Origin: DASUKL01 sp036278755
GTDB lineage: Bacteria > Chloroflexota > Limnocylindria > Limnocylindrales > CSP1-4
DNA: 19,515 bases
Direction: 5' to 3'
NCBI GenBank assembly: GCA_036278755.1
Contig: DASUKL010000056.1
Location: 1 to 19,515, forward strand
Below, piece after piece: positions 6,857-14,139 of the stretch. Both the position numbers and the translations under genes were made by a program. Every line of letters begins with the position of its first letter. The stretch's first letter is position 1. A model generated the notes under the pieces. It made no database searches and was not told where the DNA came from. It saw only the letters and a program-made list of their open reading frames with translations.

Positions 6857-8146
6857 TCAGGCCGAGCCGGGGCTGGTCTGATCGGCCGAAGCGTCGGAGC
6901 GGCCCGCGCCCAGCAGCCGAGCCAGGACGGCGATGACCAGGCCGATGAGGAGGATGCCGACGATGCCGGCGATCTGGTAACCCACGGCCGTGTGCCAGAG
7001 CGGGGCGTTGGCCTGGCTGAAGAACGGCAGCGGTAGGTCGTAGCCGGCAAGCGGCGCGCTGAAGACGCCTGACAGGTCCCGGAGGCCCTGGGGCACGTAG
7101 CCGAAGGCAGCCTGCACGTCTTCGGCGTTGCCCTCGCCGTAGGCGAACCCGGGGGCGATGAGGCCCAGCGGGCCGATGACCGCGATGAGGGTGAAGCCGG
7201 CCCCCACGCCCTTCAGGCGGCGCGGCAGGACGAGGTAGGCCAGGGGCACCAAGATGGCGGCCAGGACCGCGGTGACGAGGAGCATGACGGCCACGTCCGG
7301 CCAGGAGACCGAGGACCAGTCGCCGCCGAAGAAGCGGGCCGGATCGCCGCCACCCTCGATGAGGCCGAGGACCCCGAGGACGACGATCGTCCCCAGCCCG
7401 GCGCCCACGATCGTCTGCCACAGCGGTCGGGCGCTCGTCTGGCCTTCTTCGTCGGCCTCGGGCGCGAAGACGGAACGGAGCGCGGTCAGGTATTCGGGAT
7501 GGCGCTTCTGGAAGTAGGACACGCCCAACCCGGTGATGAGGGCTTCGACGATCGAGGCGCCGAAGGCGTGGGCGATGAGCATGGCCGGGACCGCTTGCTC
7601 GATGGGGTAGGGGTTGTACAGCGGGTGGCCGTCCTGGGTGAAGAAGATGGGCTGGAGCCCCAGCTCGATGCCCACGGCCAGGGCGGCCACGGTGATGCCG
7701 ACGTAGGCCCCGATGGCCGCTGCCCAGGCGCGCCGGTTGGAGAGCAGCGGCGCGCCGCCGGCCAGGAGCCGGTACGAGGCGTAGCCCACGAAGGGCAGGA
7801 TGATGCCCATGTTCAGGCAGTTCGTGAGGATGGCCAGCACGCCGCCGTCGCCGAAGAAGAGGGCCTGGATGATGAGGGCCACGCTCACGGCGATGATCGC
7901 CGCCCACGGCCCCAGGATGATGGCGATGAGCGTGCCGCCCACACCGTGCGCGGTGGTTCCGCCCGGCACCGGCACGTTGAACATCATGATCGTGAAGCTC
8001 ATCGCGGCGAAGATGGCCAGCAGCGGCACGGTGCGGTTGTCCAGCACCTGCTTGACCCGCTGCGTCGCGACGGCCCAGGCGGGCACCGTGACGACGCCCA
8101 GGCCGACCGAGACGATGGGGCTCAGGTACCCGTCCGGGATGTGCAC
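6857..8146 (-). CDS. cbiM: Cobalt/nickel ECF transporter substrate-binding membrane protein CbiM
   Basis: This is the S component that binds and moves Co2+ or Ni2+. The chosen GTG at 8146 gives an N terminus of MHIPDGYLSP and has GAGGAG four bases upstream. A longer frame from 8248 has no such support. In characterised NikM/CbiM proteins the metal is held by the N-terminal Met, His2 and a His near 67; both His2 and His67 (GGTTAHGVGG) are present, so a processed longer form would not make sense. FFGDGGVLAILTNCLNMG at 97-114 is another conserved stretch. The protein has 429 residues, longer than the basic fold of about 220. The C-terminal half adds more helices and a conserved-looking extracytoplasmic segment (GYVPQGLRDLSGVF), perhaps replacing CbiN, which is not present separately. 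Confidence 0.93.
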   Translation of the reverse strand: MHIPDGYLSPIVSVGLGVVTVPAWAVATQRVKQVLDNRTVPLLAIFAAMSFTIMMFNVPVPGGTTAHGVGGTLIAIILGPWAAIIAVSVALIIQALFFGDGGVLAILTNCLNMGIILPFVGYASYRLLAGGAPLLSNRRAWAAAIGAYVGITVAALAVGIELGLQPIFFTQDGHPLYNPYPIEQAVPAMLIAHAFGASIVEALITGLGVSYFQKRHPEYLTALRSVFAPEADEEGQTSARPLWQTIVGAGLGTIVVLGVLGLIEGGGDPARFFGGDWSSVSWPDVAVMLLVTAVLAAILVPLAYLVLPRRLKGVGAGFTLIAVIGPLGLIAPGFAYGEGNAEDVQAAFGYVPQGLRDLSGVFSAPLAGYDLPLPFFSQANAPLWHTAVGYQIAGIVGILLIGLVIAVLARLLGAGRSDASADQTSPGSA

Positions 8147-8150
8147 GTGG

Positions 8151-8156
8151 CTCCTC
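8151..8156 (-). promoter_or_regulatory. Ribosome binding site deciding the cbiM GTG start
   Basis: GAGGAG on the minus strand is followed by four bases and then GTG at 8146. It fixes the start so that the metal-binding residue His2 becomes the second residue. Confidence 0.8.
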
Positions 8157-8192
8157 GTCCCCTGCCTCTTGGCCTCCCGGCCCTCCGGGAGA

Positions 8193-8204
8193 TTATTGCA
8201 ACAA
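8193..8204. promoter_or_regulatory. Candidate Fur-family operator upstream of cbiM
   Basis: TTATTGCAACAA reads as TTnTTGCAAnAA, a 12-bp palindrome with two unmatched positions, and is the only AT-rich spot in a strongly GC-rich intergenic region. It lies 47-58 bases upstream of the cbiM start, where a repressor site would be expected. TTGCAA is the half-site word of the Nur (nickel) box described in actinobacteria (two TTGCAA words spaced by five). Here a second, weaker word, CTGCGA, lies four bases away on the minus strand. A Fur-family gene ends this operon. Function is inferred. Confidence 0.45.
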
Positions 8205-8275
8205 GTCGCAGGAGCAAGGAGTATAGACAGGGCCCGATGGGCCGGCAAGCCCCGCGGCTGAGGGGCCCGCGACGA

Positions 8276-9490
8276 TCAGCTCAGCAGCGCACGGTAGAGG
8301 TGGACCGGCTCGCCGACGCCCTTGAGCTCGACGGCGCCCACATCGTCGAAGGCCACGCCGATCCCTTCCGCAGCCTCGGCCGCCGCCTCGCTGACGAGCA
8401 CCTCGCCCGGCCTGGCGTAGTCGGCGATGCGCGACGTGATGTTGACCGTCTGCCCGAAGTAGTCGCCCTGCTGGAAGAGCACCGGCCCGCTGTGGAGTCC
8501 CACGTGAGCCGGCGGCAAGCCGGAGGCCGCCACGCCCTCGACCATCTCCAGGGCCGCCCGGATGCCCGGGCCCGGATCGCGGAAGTGGAACATCACGCCG
8601 TCGCCGAGCCACTTGATGGGCTTGCCGCCGTGGCGCACCGAGCTTCGCTGGACGAGCCGGGCCAACGTCTCGGCCAGGGCCGCCGCGGCATCGTCGCCCC
8701 GTTCCTGGGTCAGACGCGTGTAGCCGGTGATGTCGAGGAAGCAGATCGCCGGCGGACGTTCGAGGCGCGCCCGGATGCCGGCTTTGGCTAGGAGGCCCTC
8801 GAAGCCCTCGGTGAAGTTCGCGATCCAGGTCCGGGCCTGCTGGACGTGATACATGGCCAGGACCGTGGCCTCCGCCAGGGGGACGCTGCGATCGGCGAAG
8901 TCCGGCGCCGCCAGCTCGTCCGGGTCGGCCCCGGAGGCCACCGCGGGTTCGACGATCTCGGAGTTCCACCAGGCGCCCTCCGACTCGGCCAGGCGTCGGG
9001 TGCTCTCACCGTAGACTCGGAGCAGTCGCTCGATGGCGATCTGCCGGAAGCCGGCCCGGACCTGCAGCTCGAGGAATGGCACGATGGCCATCTCGTCCTC
9101 GCGGAGCCGGTCGTCGGGCGACGGCTCGGGCGAGCCGGTCACCTCGCGGACCAGGCTTAACAGCTCGATCGGCACGCCGGTACGGACGCAGACCTGGCGG
9201 AACGTCTCGGAGCCGAAGGCCCCGAACCGATCGTAGGCCGCCGCGTCGAGGAAGGCGAAGGAGAGGGCCCCGCGCTTGACGGCCCGAGCCACGCCGTCGA
9301 GGGGGATGCCGGCTTCTTCCAGCGACTTCGCCAGCTGCGCTCGGCGCACGTCGGCCGCCGTCACCTGATCCGGCTCGGCGAGCTCAAGGATGCCGAGGTC
9401 GATCAGGCGGTCGAGCATCGCGACATCGACCCCCGCCCGCTCGGCGGCCTCCTGCCGCGAATACCCCATGCTGGCACGACCCTGGCTCAC
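8276..9490 (-). CDS. Soluble class III adenylate cyclase with helical/MerR-like N-terminal domain
   Basis: This encodes 404 residues and makes cAMP from ATP. The cyclase domain is at about 247-400. Metal-binding Asp253 is in FLDITGYT and Asp297 in WLGDGVMF, adenine-selecting Lys293 and Asp343 in the IKW and DYFGQ contexts, and transition-state Asn350 and Arg354 in VNITSRI, so all catalytic residues are present and ATP is the likely substrate. The first 70 or so residues (SRQEAAERAGVDVAMLDRLI at 11-30, then ADVRRAQLAKSLEEAGIPL) look like a MerR-type helix-turn-helix. They also resemble the helical regulatory domains of mycobacterial Rv1264/Rv2212-type cyclases. There are no membrane segments. 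GTG 9490 is preferred to ATG 9469 because AGGAAGG lies four bases upstream. The gene reads towards cbiM but is separated from it by 129 bp. Confidence 0.88.
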   Translation of the reverse strand: MSQGRASMGYSRQEAAERAGVDVAMLDRLIDLGILELAEPDQVTAADVRRAQLAKSLEEAGIPLDGVARAVKRGALSFAFLDAAAYDRFGAFGSETFRQVCVRTGVPIELLSLVREVTGSPEPSPDDRLREDEMAIVPFLELQVRAGFRQIAIERLLRVYGESTRRLAESEGAWWNSEIVEPAVASGADPDELAAPDFADRSVPLAEATVLAMYHVQQARTWIANFTEGFEGLLAKAGIRARLERPPAICFLDITGYTRLTQERGDDAAAALAETLARLVQRSSVRHGGKPIKWLGDGVMFHFRDPGPGIRAALEMVEGVAASGLPPAHVGLHSGPVLFQQGDYFGQTVNITSRIADYARPGEVLVSEAAAEAAEGIGVAFDDVGAVELKGVGEPVHLYRALLS

Positions 9491-9494
9491 GGCA

Positions 9495-9501
9495 CCTTCC
9501 T
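9495..9501 (-). promoter_or_regulatory. Ribosome binding site deciding the cyclase GTG start
   Basis: AGGAAGG on the minus strand, four bases before GTG 9490. The ATG seven codons later has only a weak AGGG at a longer distance. Confidence 0.6.
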
Positions 9502-9738
9502 GGCTGCCCGGCGCTGCTCCCACCTGGATCCGGCGTGACGGTACGGTGCCCCCAAGGGGATTCGAGCACCAGCCCACTGTCGGATGATGACCCGCTGGCC
9601 TGGTACGTGGCGTGATCCAACGGGACGGTTCGGGCAGTATGCCGCACATAGGTGGCGGCCGACGGTGGTTGGCGGCTCCGTTGGCTCGCCCGAAAGGTGT
9701 CGGGCGAGCGGCTGCAACCTTCGAGATCCCGCCAGCCC
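9502..9738. other. Intergenic region between the two cyclase genes, holding the tRNA-derived repeat
   Basis: No gene is supported here. The notable element is the tRNA 3'-end copy at 9546-9565. That copy can also fold as a small hairpin (GGTGC pairing with GCACC around CCCC-TT-GGGG), with no T-run after it. The rest is unlike either cyclase and shows no clear promoter. Confidence 0.5.
9546..9565 (-). repeat. Displaced tRNA-Glu 3'-end copy (putative att site)
   Basis: These 20 bases are identical to 19276-19295. On the minus strand they comprise part of the T loop, the 3' T-stem strand (CCCCT), the acceptor strand TGGGGGC, the discriminator A and one further base. Sequence upstream on the minus strand does not form the rest of a tRNA, so this is a fragment rather than a second gene. 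Confidence 0.85.
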
Positions 9739-10974
9739 TTATGGCGCGCTTACTGGCAAACCTTCCGCCGACAGGGCCTCCCGTTTCCCCAGCAGGTACC
9801 AGGTCTCCATCTCCCCCTTGCCCTTGACCGCGATGATGCCGCGCGGCTCGCACACGAACTCTTCCTTCAGAAGCTCGTAGGTCGCTCGCGTGATCTGGAC
9901 GCGCCCAGGTATGCCCTCGGTCTGCATACGCCCGGCGGTATTCACGGCGTCGCCCCACAGGTCGTAGAGGAACCGCTTGCGGCCGATGACGCCCGCCACC
10001 ACCGGCCCGGAGTTGATCCCGATCCGCAGCTCGAAGCCCAAAGACCCCACCGCTCCCTGCTCCCTAACGGCCGCCAACATGTCCAGAGCCATGAGCCCCA
10101 GCGTGCGGGCGTGGTCGGGTCGGGGCGTCGGGATGCCGGCGGCCGCCATGTAACAGTCGCCGAGGGTCTTGATCTTCTCCACCGCATAGCGCTCGGCCAG
10201 TGAGTCGAAGTGCCCGAACAGCTGATCCAGCATCGCGACCACGCGCACCGGCGGGACGCGCTCGGCCAATGGTGTGAAGTCGGCGACATCGGCGAACAGG
10301 ATGGAGGCCGATGGGAATGAGTCAGCGATGGTCTGTGGGTTCGCCTTCAGCTTGTCCGCGATCGAGCGCGGCAGGATATTGAGCAGCAACCCCTCCGCTC
10401 GATCCTGGGCGTCCTGCCGCTGACGGGCGAAGATGGCGAGCAGGGTGAAGACGACCGCCCCACCCACGACCACGTTGAGGGCGATCATGGTGGTGCTGAA
10501 CCATCTTGGTAGCTCCGACAAGCCGCCCGTCAGCTCGCCCATGATGCCGGCCCCCAGGAACGCCACTGCGAACAGGACGAACCAGCGGATGCTCGAGCGG
10601 ACGCTGCTGAAGACGAGGGCACCCATCGGTCCCAGGATGCCCCACAGGCCGACCGCGCCGGAGGCCAGGAAGCCCCCGGTGGGCCACATCGAGAGGGTGG
10701 GTGCCAGGGTGATGTCCAGCAGCTGGATGCCGAGCAGGAGCTGGAAATCGCGCGTGCGGGCGAAGAGGCCGATGGAGGCGACCGAGACAGCCAGGTACCC
10801 GAAGGCGACTGCACCGGAGCGCGCGCCGAGCGCGAGGTAGAGGATGCCCCAAACGACCGAGATCGGCCAGATGAGGACCGCGAGGTAGACGAGCAGCGCC
10901 TTGCGCCTGCGCGTCTCCAGGTCGTCGTCCGGATCGGCGCCGATGCCGCCCACCCATTCCAGCAGCCCTGCCAC
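9739..10974 (-). CDS. Membrane-bound class III adenylate cyclase
   Basis: This encodes 411 residues. About six hydrophobic spans lie between residues 26 and 183 (roughly 26-50, 53-71, 77-95, 103-124, 130-148 and 160-183). A short linker helix (184-215) and a cyclase catalytic domain (about 222-395) follow. Catalytic residues are complete: metal ligands Asp229 in FADVADFT and Asp273 in LGDCYMA, adenine-selecting Lys269 and Asp338 (YDLWGD), and Asn345 and Arg349 in VNTAGRM. The protein should make cAMP at the inner membrane face. The membrane domain is of the short integral type found in many bacterial cyclases; its ligand is unknown. It starts with GTG and I see no clear ribosome binding site, so the start is provisional. 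It lies just inside the left island boundary and differs in architecture from the neighbouring soluble cyclase. Confidence 0.9.
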   Translation of the reverse strand: MAGLLEWVGGIGADPDDDLETRRRKALLVYLAVLIWPISVVWGILYLALGARSGAVAFGYLAVSVASIGLFARTRDFQLLLGIQLLDITLAPTLSMWPTGGFLASGAVGLWGILGPMGALVFSSVRSSIRWFVLFAVAFLGAGIMGELTGGLSELPRWFSTTMIALNVVVGGAVVFTLLAIFARQRQDAQDRAEGLLLNILPRSIADKLKANPQTIADSFPSASILFADVADFTPLAERVPPVRVVAMLDQLFGHFDSLAERYAVEKIKTLGDCYMAAAGIPTPRPDHARTLGLMALDMLAAVREQGAVGSLGFELRIGINSGPVVAGVIGRKRFLYDLWGDAVNTAGRMQTEGIPGRVQITRATYELLKEEFVCEPRGIIAVKGKGEMETWYLLGKREALSAEGLPVSAP

Positions 10975-11269
10975 GCGCGCAGGATAGCCGCCCGGTCGTG
11001 GGTCTGATCGGCCTTGAGCCAGACCTGGGGCCAGGACCTCGAGGTCTCCACACCGGAAGGCGCTCGCTCACCCGGCGCACGATCTCCTCCAGCATGGATC
11101 GGGCGACCGTGCCCCGTCGATGCTCCCACAGTTGGCCCACCGACACCATCTCGTCATGAGCTTGCATTCAGGGCGGGGTTGAGCGACTCATGGTGGCGCC
11201 GAGCTCGCCACGAGGTCATCTCCGATGGGTCTCCACGTCCTCCCTGCCACCACCCGCTCCGCCTCACCG
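10975..11269. other. Unassigned stretch upstream of the membrane cyclase
   Basis: On the minus strand an ATG at 11167 opens a frame whose first 40 residues look plausibly protein-like (helical, with LEEIVRRVSERLPVW). It then runs out of frame over the cyclase gene, and there is no ribosome binding site. It may be a broken gene start or chance. The plus strand just before 11270 may hold degraded upstream parts of the terminase remnant, but I cannot align them by eye. Confidence 0.3.
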
Positions 11270-11583
11270 TGGGATGAGGCCCTCGCGGGCTCGAGGAGAC
11301 CGGGCCGCTCCTCGCCGCCCGGGGCCACGGGGCTCGGGCCGGCGCGCTCGCCAAGGACCCCCTCGCCCAGCTCGTCCGCGACGAGGCCCAGCTTGCGCGC
11401 GCCTTGGCCCGCGATCTCGGGCTCGCCCCGTCCGCCCGCAGCGGCCTCGTCGGCCTGCCACAACCCCGGCCCTCGGACGCGCGGATGGCGGTGCTCGTGT
11501 TCCCCGGTGGCGATCCGGCCAGGAGGCGCGGTCGCAGGGCACGGCCCCCGGAGCCGGGCCGCCCGCGCAAGCGTCGGCGCTAA
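11270..11583 (+). pseudogene. Phage terminase small subunit, P27 family, C-terminal remnant
   Basis: The frame from 11278 to the TAA at 11581-11583 reads about 101 residues. It includes LEETGPLLAARGHG and then GALAKDPLAQLVRDEAQLA and RALARDLGLAPSARSGL. This is the characteristic end of P27-type small terminase subunits, where a (K/R)(N/D)P segment and a helix lead to a GLTPSAR-like motif. The protein closes with a basic Pro/Arg-rich tail. There is no ATG or GTG in this frame, and a TGA lies at 11275-11277. The frame just upstream, at 11270-11290, reads WDEALAG, the usual preceding context, so a frameshift probably separates the two. Most of the N-terminal half is lost. In phages this subunit recognises DNA for packaging; here it marks prophage ancestry. 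Confidence 0.65.
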
Positions 11584-11615
11584 CGCGGCGAGAAGTGAAC
11601 CTGGAACGGCTCCCC

Positions 11616-12569
11616 CTACGCCGCTCGCTCGAGGGCCGCGACGAGGAGATCGAGGTAGCGGCGGAAGTCCACGTCGCAGGCGGCCTCGATCTCCGGTAGG
11701 TCGGTCCAGGCGTGGTGGACGCGGCGATCGACGACGGTCTGGCCGAGGGTCAGGGGACTCGTCGTCTCGACCGCGACCCGCAGGCGCTCGGTCGTGAAGA
11801 GGGTCGGGTCGATCACCGCCGCCACGGCCATAGCATCGATCTGGACGGTGTAGCTCCCGTAGTGGCGACCTTCGACGAAGGCGACGAGGCCGAGCGTGAA
11901 GCGGGCCGTCGGCGTGTCGGCCGCCCGGAGCGCATCGAGCTGGGCGGGTGAGAAGTTCAGATCGGGCCGGCCCCACACATCGACGCCGATGGCCGTGATC
12001 GGGAGGCCGGATCGAAAGACGATCCGGGCCGCGTCGGGATCGACATAGACGTTCCACTCGCTCACCGGGTTATCCCCGGTCGCGTACCGCGCGGCGTACT
12101 CGTTGAAGCCGAAGGCGCCCGCGATCGCCACGACGCGTTCGACCTTGCCGACGAGATCCGGGGCTTGCTGGAGGGCCAGGGCGAGGTTGGTGAGCGGGGC
12201 GGTGGCGATGATCGTGACCTCGCCCGGATGGGCGCGGATCGTATCGATGATGAGGTTCGGCGCCGGGTGGGGGTCCAGCCGGCGCGGGGACGCCGGCAGG
12301 CCGGTGTCGCCGAGACCATCGGCGCCATGGGAGAACGGATCGCTCGGATAGGGGCGCACGAGCGGGCTGAGCGGTCCCTGGGCCACGGCGATGTCGGGCG
12401 CTCCGAGCAGGTCGAGGACCCGACGCACGTTCGCGCTCGTGCGGTCGGCCGGCAGATTCCCAGTCGCCGCGGTGATCGCTTCGACCTGCAGTTCGGGCGA
12501 GCGGAAGGCCAGGATGAGGGCCAAGGCGTCGTCCATGCCCGGATCGCAGTCGATGAGGACGCGTTTCAT
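11616..12569 (-). CDS. Inosine-uridine-type nucleoside hydrolase
   Basis: This hydrolyses the N-glycosidic bond of a ribonucleoside or similar compound to base and sugar. The protein has 317 residues, the usual family length. The calcium/ribose-binding signature LIDCDPGMDDALAL is at 5-18 (Asp7, Asp9, Asp13, Asp14). HGADGLG at 81-87, the ribose-binding EWNVYVDPDAA at 171-181 and the late calcium ligand Asp245 in QIDAMAVA are also present. In classical family members a His precedes that Asp and acts as general acid; here Ile244 stands there, so base specificity may differ. The ATG at 12569 was chosen because the family N terminus begins there; a longer frame reaches 12623. It is the last gene of the minus-strand ECF cassette, implying that its substrate is what the transporter brings in. 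Cytoplasmic: no signal peptide. Confidence 0.92.
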   Translation of the reverse strand: MKRVLIDCDPGMDDALALILAFRSPELQVEAITAATGNLPADRTSANVRRVLDLLGAPDIAVAQGPLSPLVRPYPSDPFSHGADGLGDTGLPASPRRLDPHPAPNLIIDTIRAHPGEVTIIATAPLTNLALALQQAPDLVGKVERVVAIAGAFGFNEYAARYATGDNPVSEWNVYVDPDAARIVFRSGLPITAIGVDVWGRPDLNFSPAQLDALRAADTPTARFTLGLVAFVEGRHYGSYTVQIDAMAVAAVIDPTLFTTERLRVAVETTSPLTLGQTVVDRRVHHAWTDLPEIEAACDVDFRRYLDLLVAALERAA

Positions 12570-12602
12570 CGGTTGCCCCCGGGGCCGTCGCGCGGAGGAT
12601 CC

Positions 12603-12635
12603 GGGTGGACCGCGGCACGGCACCGCGGCCCACCC
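12603..12635. other. Strong hairpin between the S-component and nucleoside hydrolase genes
   Basis: GGGTGG-A-CCGCGG pairs with CCGCGG-C-CCACCC around a seven-base loop: 12 pairs with one mismatch. No T-run follows on the minus strand, so it is not a classical intrinsic terminator. It lies within the operon and may stabilise or process the mRNA, reducing or separating expression of the hydrolase. Confidence 0.45.
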
Positions 12636-12645
12636 CCGCGGGCCA

Positions 12646-13239
12646 TCAGACCGCGCGCTCCCAGGTCTGGGTCCCTCCGGCGAACCCGGCCCGATTCACC
12701 CCCCGGGCGATGACGTAGCCGAGGATGCCCCCGATGAGCCCGTCGCACACCGCGAGGGCGACGAAGAGCGCCACCAGCGGCAGTGGATCGAGCTTGTCGA
12801 AGCCGAAGATGAAGGTCAGACAGATCGCGCAGCCGATCCCGCACAGCGCCCCACTCAGGATGGCCGCCGGCAGGGTCCGGGCGTAGCGGAAGACGAGGAA
12901 CCCGAGCTCGAGGCCGATGCCCTGGAGGAGGCCGAAGACGAGGACGATCGAACCGTCCTCGGAGCCCGCCACCATCTCGACGATGACCGCGAGGAGCGAG
13001 GTCACGATCGCCACGCCCGGCTTCGGGACCAAGAGGACGACGATGATCACCCAGAAGATGTAGAAGGGGTTGTCGAGCGCGGCCCCAAGCGGTCCGACCG
13101 CGCCCTCGATGAACTTCGCCCAGGCCCCCGTGACGTAGGCATTGACGACGCCACCGATCGCGGCGACGACCGCGATGATGAGGATGTCGAGGGTCGTGTA
13201 GCGGTACTTGCCGACCGCCACTCCTGCGTTGTCAGCCAT
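12646..13239 (-). CDS. YkoE-like ECF transporter S component
   Basis: This is the membrane subunit that binds the imported solute (197 residues, about six hydrophobic spans: 18-36, 58-72, 76-91, 97-118, 123-146 and 153-178). The central region VPKPGVAIVTSLLAVIVEMV at 71-90, followed by GSEDGSIVLVFGLLQGIGLELGF (92-114), matches the YkoE pattern (PGAA...E...VE...G, then QG-GAE). YkoE is the substrate-binding part of the Bacillus ykoFEDC system, which is linked to thiamine or its HMP precursor. The neighbouring EcfT and double-ATPase genes reproduce that set. ATG 13239 is preferred over GTG 13251 because AAGGAG lies 11 bases before the former and directly abuts the latter. No YkoF homologue or TPP riboswitch is seen, so a substrate other than thiamine is possible. 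Confidence 0.82.
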   Translation of the reverse strand: MADNAGVAVGKYRYTTLDILIIAVVAAIGGVVNAYVTGAWAKFIEGAVGPLGAALDNPFYIFWVIIVVLLVPKPGVAIVTSLLAVIVEMVAGSEDGSIVLVFGLLQGIGLELGFLVFRYARTLPAAILSGALCGIGCAICLTFIFGFDKLDPLPLVALFVALAVCDGLIGGILGYVIARGVNRAGFAGGTQTWERAV

Positions 13240-13323
13240 GATCGCGAACACTCCTTACCTGCTCCGAGCTCGATGTCGCCTGGCCAGTCCGTGCGCGTTG
13301 GTCCGTCCCCGGCGCCTCCTCCC

Positions 13324-14139
13324 TTAGCTCCCGCCGGTGATCGGCGCGGCCAGGGGCCCGTGGCCACCCAGCACGACGAAGACGACGATGTAGGCGAGGA
13401 CGAGGGCGCACCAGGCGAGGGCGAAGAGGATGCCGGAGCGGGGGCGGACGATGTCGTCGATGCTCGTCCGGGTGCGATAGGCCCCGAAGCCGCGACTGTC
13501 CATCGCGATGGCGGTCACCTCGACGCGCCGGATCATGTTCACGAGTAACGCCACCGTCAGGCTCCGCAACAGTTGAAGGCGGTCGCGGACGCCGACGGCG
13601 ACCTTGCCCTGGGCCCGCAGGGCCCGGGCGTTGCGGACCGTCGCTGCCTCCGTCTGGACGAGGGGCAGGAAGCGCAGCGCGGCGTAGAAGGCGAAGGCGG
13701 CCCGATAGGGCAGGTGGAGGATCTCGATGTACTCGTTGACCATCCGTCGGGGGTCGGTCGTGGCGGCGAAGAAGACCGACGAGCTGCCGAGCGAGAGGAC
13801 CCGAAAGGCGATCGCGAGGCCGTAGGTGAAGCCCTCCCGGGTGCCCGTGATCGGACCGAGGTGGAAGAGGGGCGTGACGCCCCCCGGATAGATGACCGAG
13901 AAGAGGACGAGCAGCCAGATGGCCACGATCCAGAGGGGCAAGAGCCGACGGACGAGCATGGCCGGACTGACCCCACCCAGCACGAACCCGGTCAGGAGGA
14001 CGGCGCCGAAGACGAGGGCGTTGACCCGCCAGTCCGCCGAGACGAGGACGAAGAGCCCCACGGCGAGGAGCCAGAGGGATTTGGAGACCGAGTCCATGCG
14101 GTGGAGGAACGAGGACCCGGGGCGGTAGAGGAAGATCAT
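13324..14139 (-). CDS. ECF transporter transmembrane coupling protein (EcfT, YkoC-like)
   Basis: This encodes 271 residues. It couples the ATPase to the S component. Hydrophobic spans lie at about 22-34, 41-56, 68-84, 104-126 and 236-260. The two cytoplasmic coupling motifs of EcfT proteins are recognisable: NARALRAQG at 170-178 and AIAMDSRGFGAYR at 210-222, the latter a variant of the A-RGF signature. LHRMDSVSKSLWLL at 12-25 is the usual entry to the first helix. The ATG overlaps the stop of the ATPase gene (ATGA). A 72-to-85-base gap without visible signals separates it from the S-component gene. It is paralogous to CbiQ at 5974-6855 but clearly divergent. Confidence 0.9.
   Translation of the reverse strand: MIFLYRPGSSFLHRMDSVSKSLWLLAVGLFVLVSADWRVNALVFGAVLLTGFVLGGVSPAMLVRRLLPLWIVAIWLLVLFSVIYPGGVTPLFHLGPITGTREGFTYGLAIAFRVLSLGSSSVFFAATTDPRRMVNEYIEILHLPYRAAFAFYAALRFLPLVQTEAATVRNARALRAQGKVAVGVRDRLQLLRSLTVALLVNMIRRVEVTAIAMDSRGFGAYRTRTSIDDIVRPRSGILFALAWCALVLAYIVVFVVLGGHGPLAAPITGGS

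Noticed and set aside
8249..8266. Possible terminator after the soluble cyclase gene
   Set aside because: The stem is only five pairs (GCCCC/GGGGC) with an eight-base loop and no T-run.
8147..8275. Possible cobalamin riboswitch upstream of cbiM
   Set aside because: The gap is only 129 bases, I could not find a B12-box-like core, and a Fur-type operator plus a regulator gene gives a better explanation.
7499..8791. 430-codon plus-strand open frame across the cbiM and cyclase 3' regions
   Set aside because: Composition (Asp/Gly/His/Arg-rich) is that of an antisense shadow, and it spans the boundary of two well-supported minus-strand genes.
9546..9620. Second complete tRNA gene at the left repeat
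   Set aside because: The acceptor 5' strand, D arm and anticodon arm cannot be formed from the neighbouring sequence; only the 3' end is present.
10975..11167. Start of a separate minus-strand gene with ATG at 11167
   Set aside because: Only the first 40 or so residues look protein-like. There is no ribosome binding site, and the rest of the frame is out-of-frame cyclase sequence.
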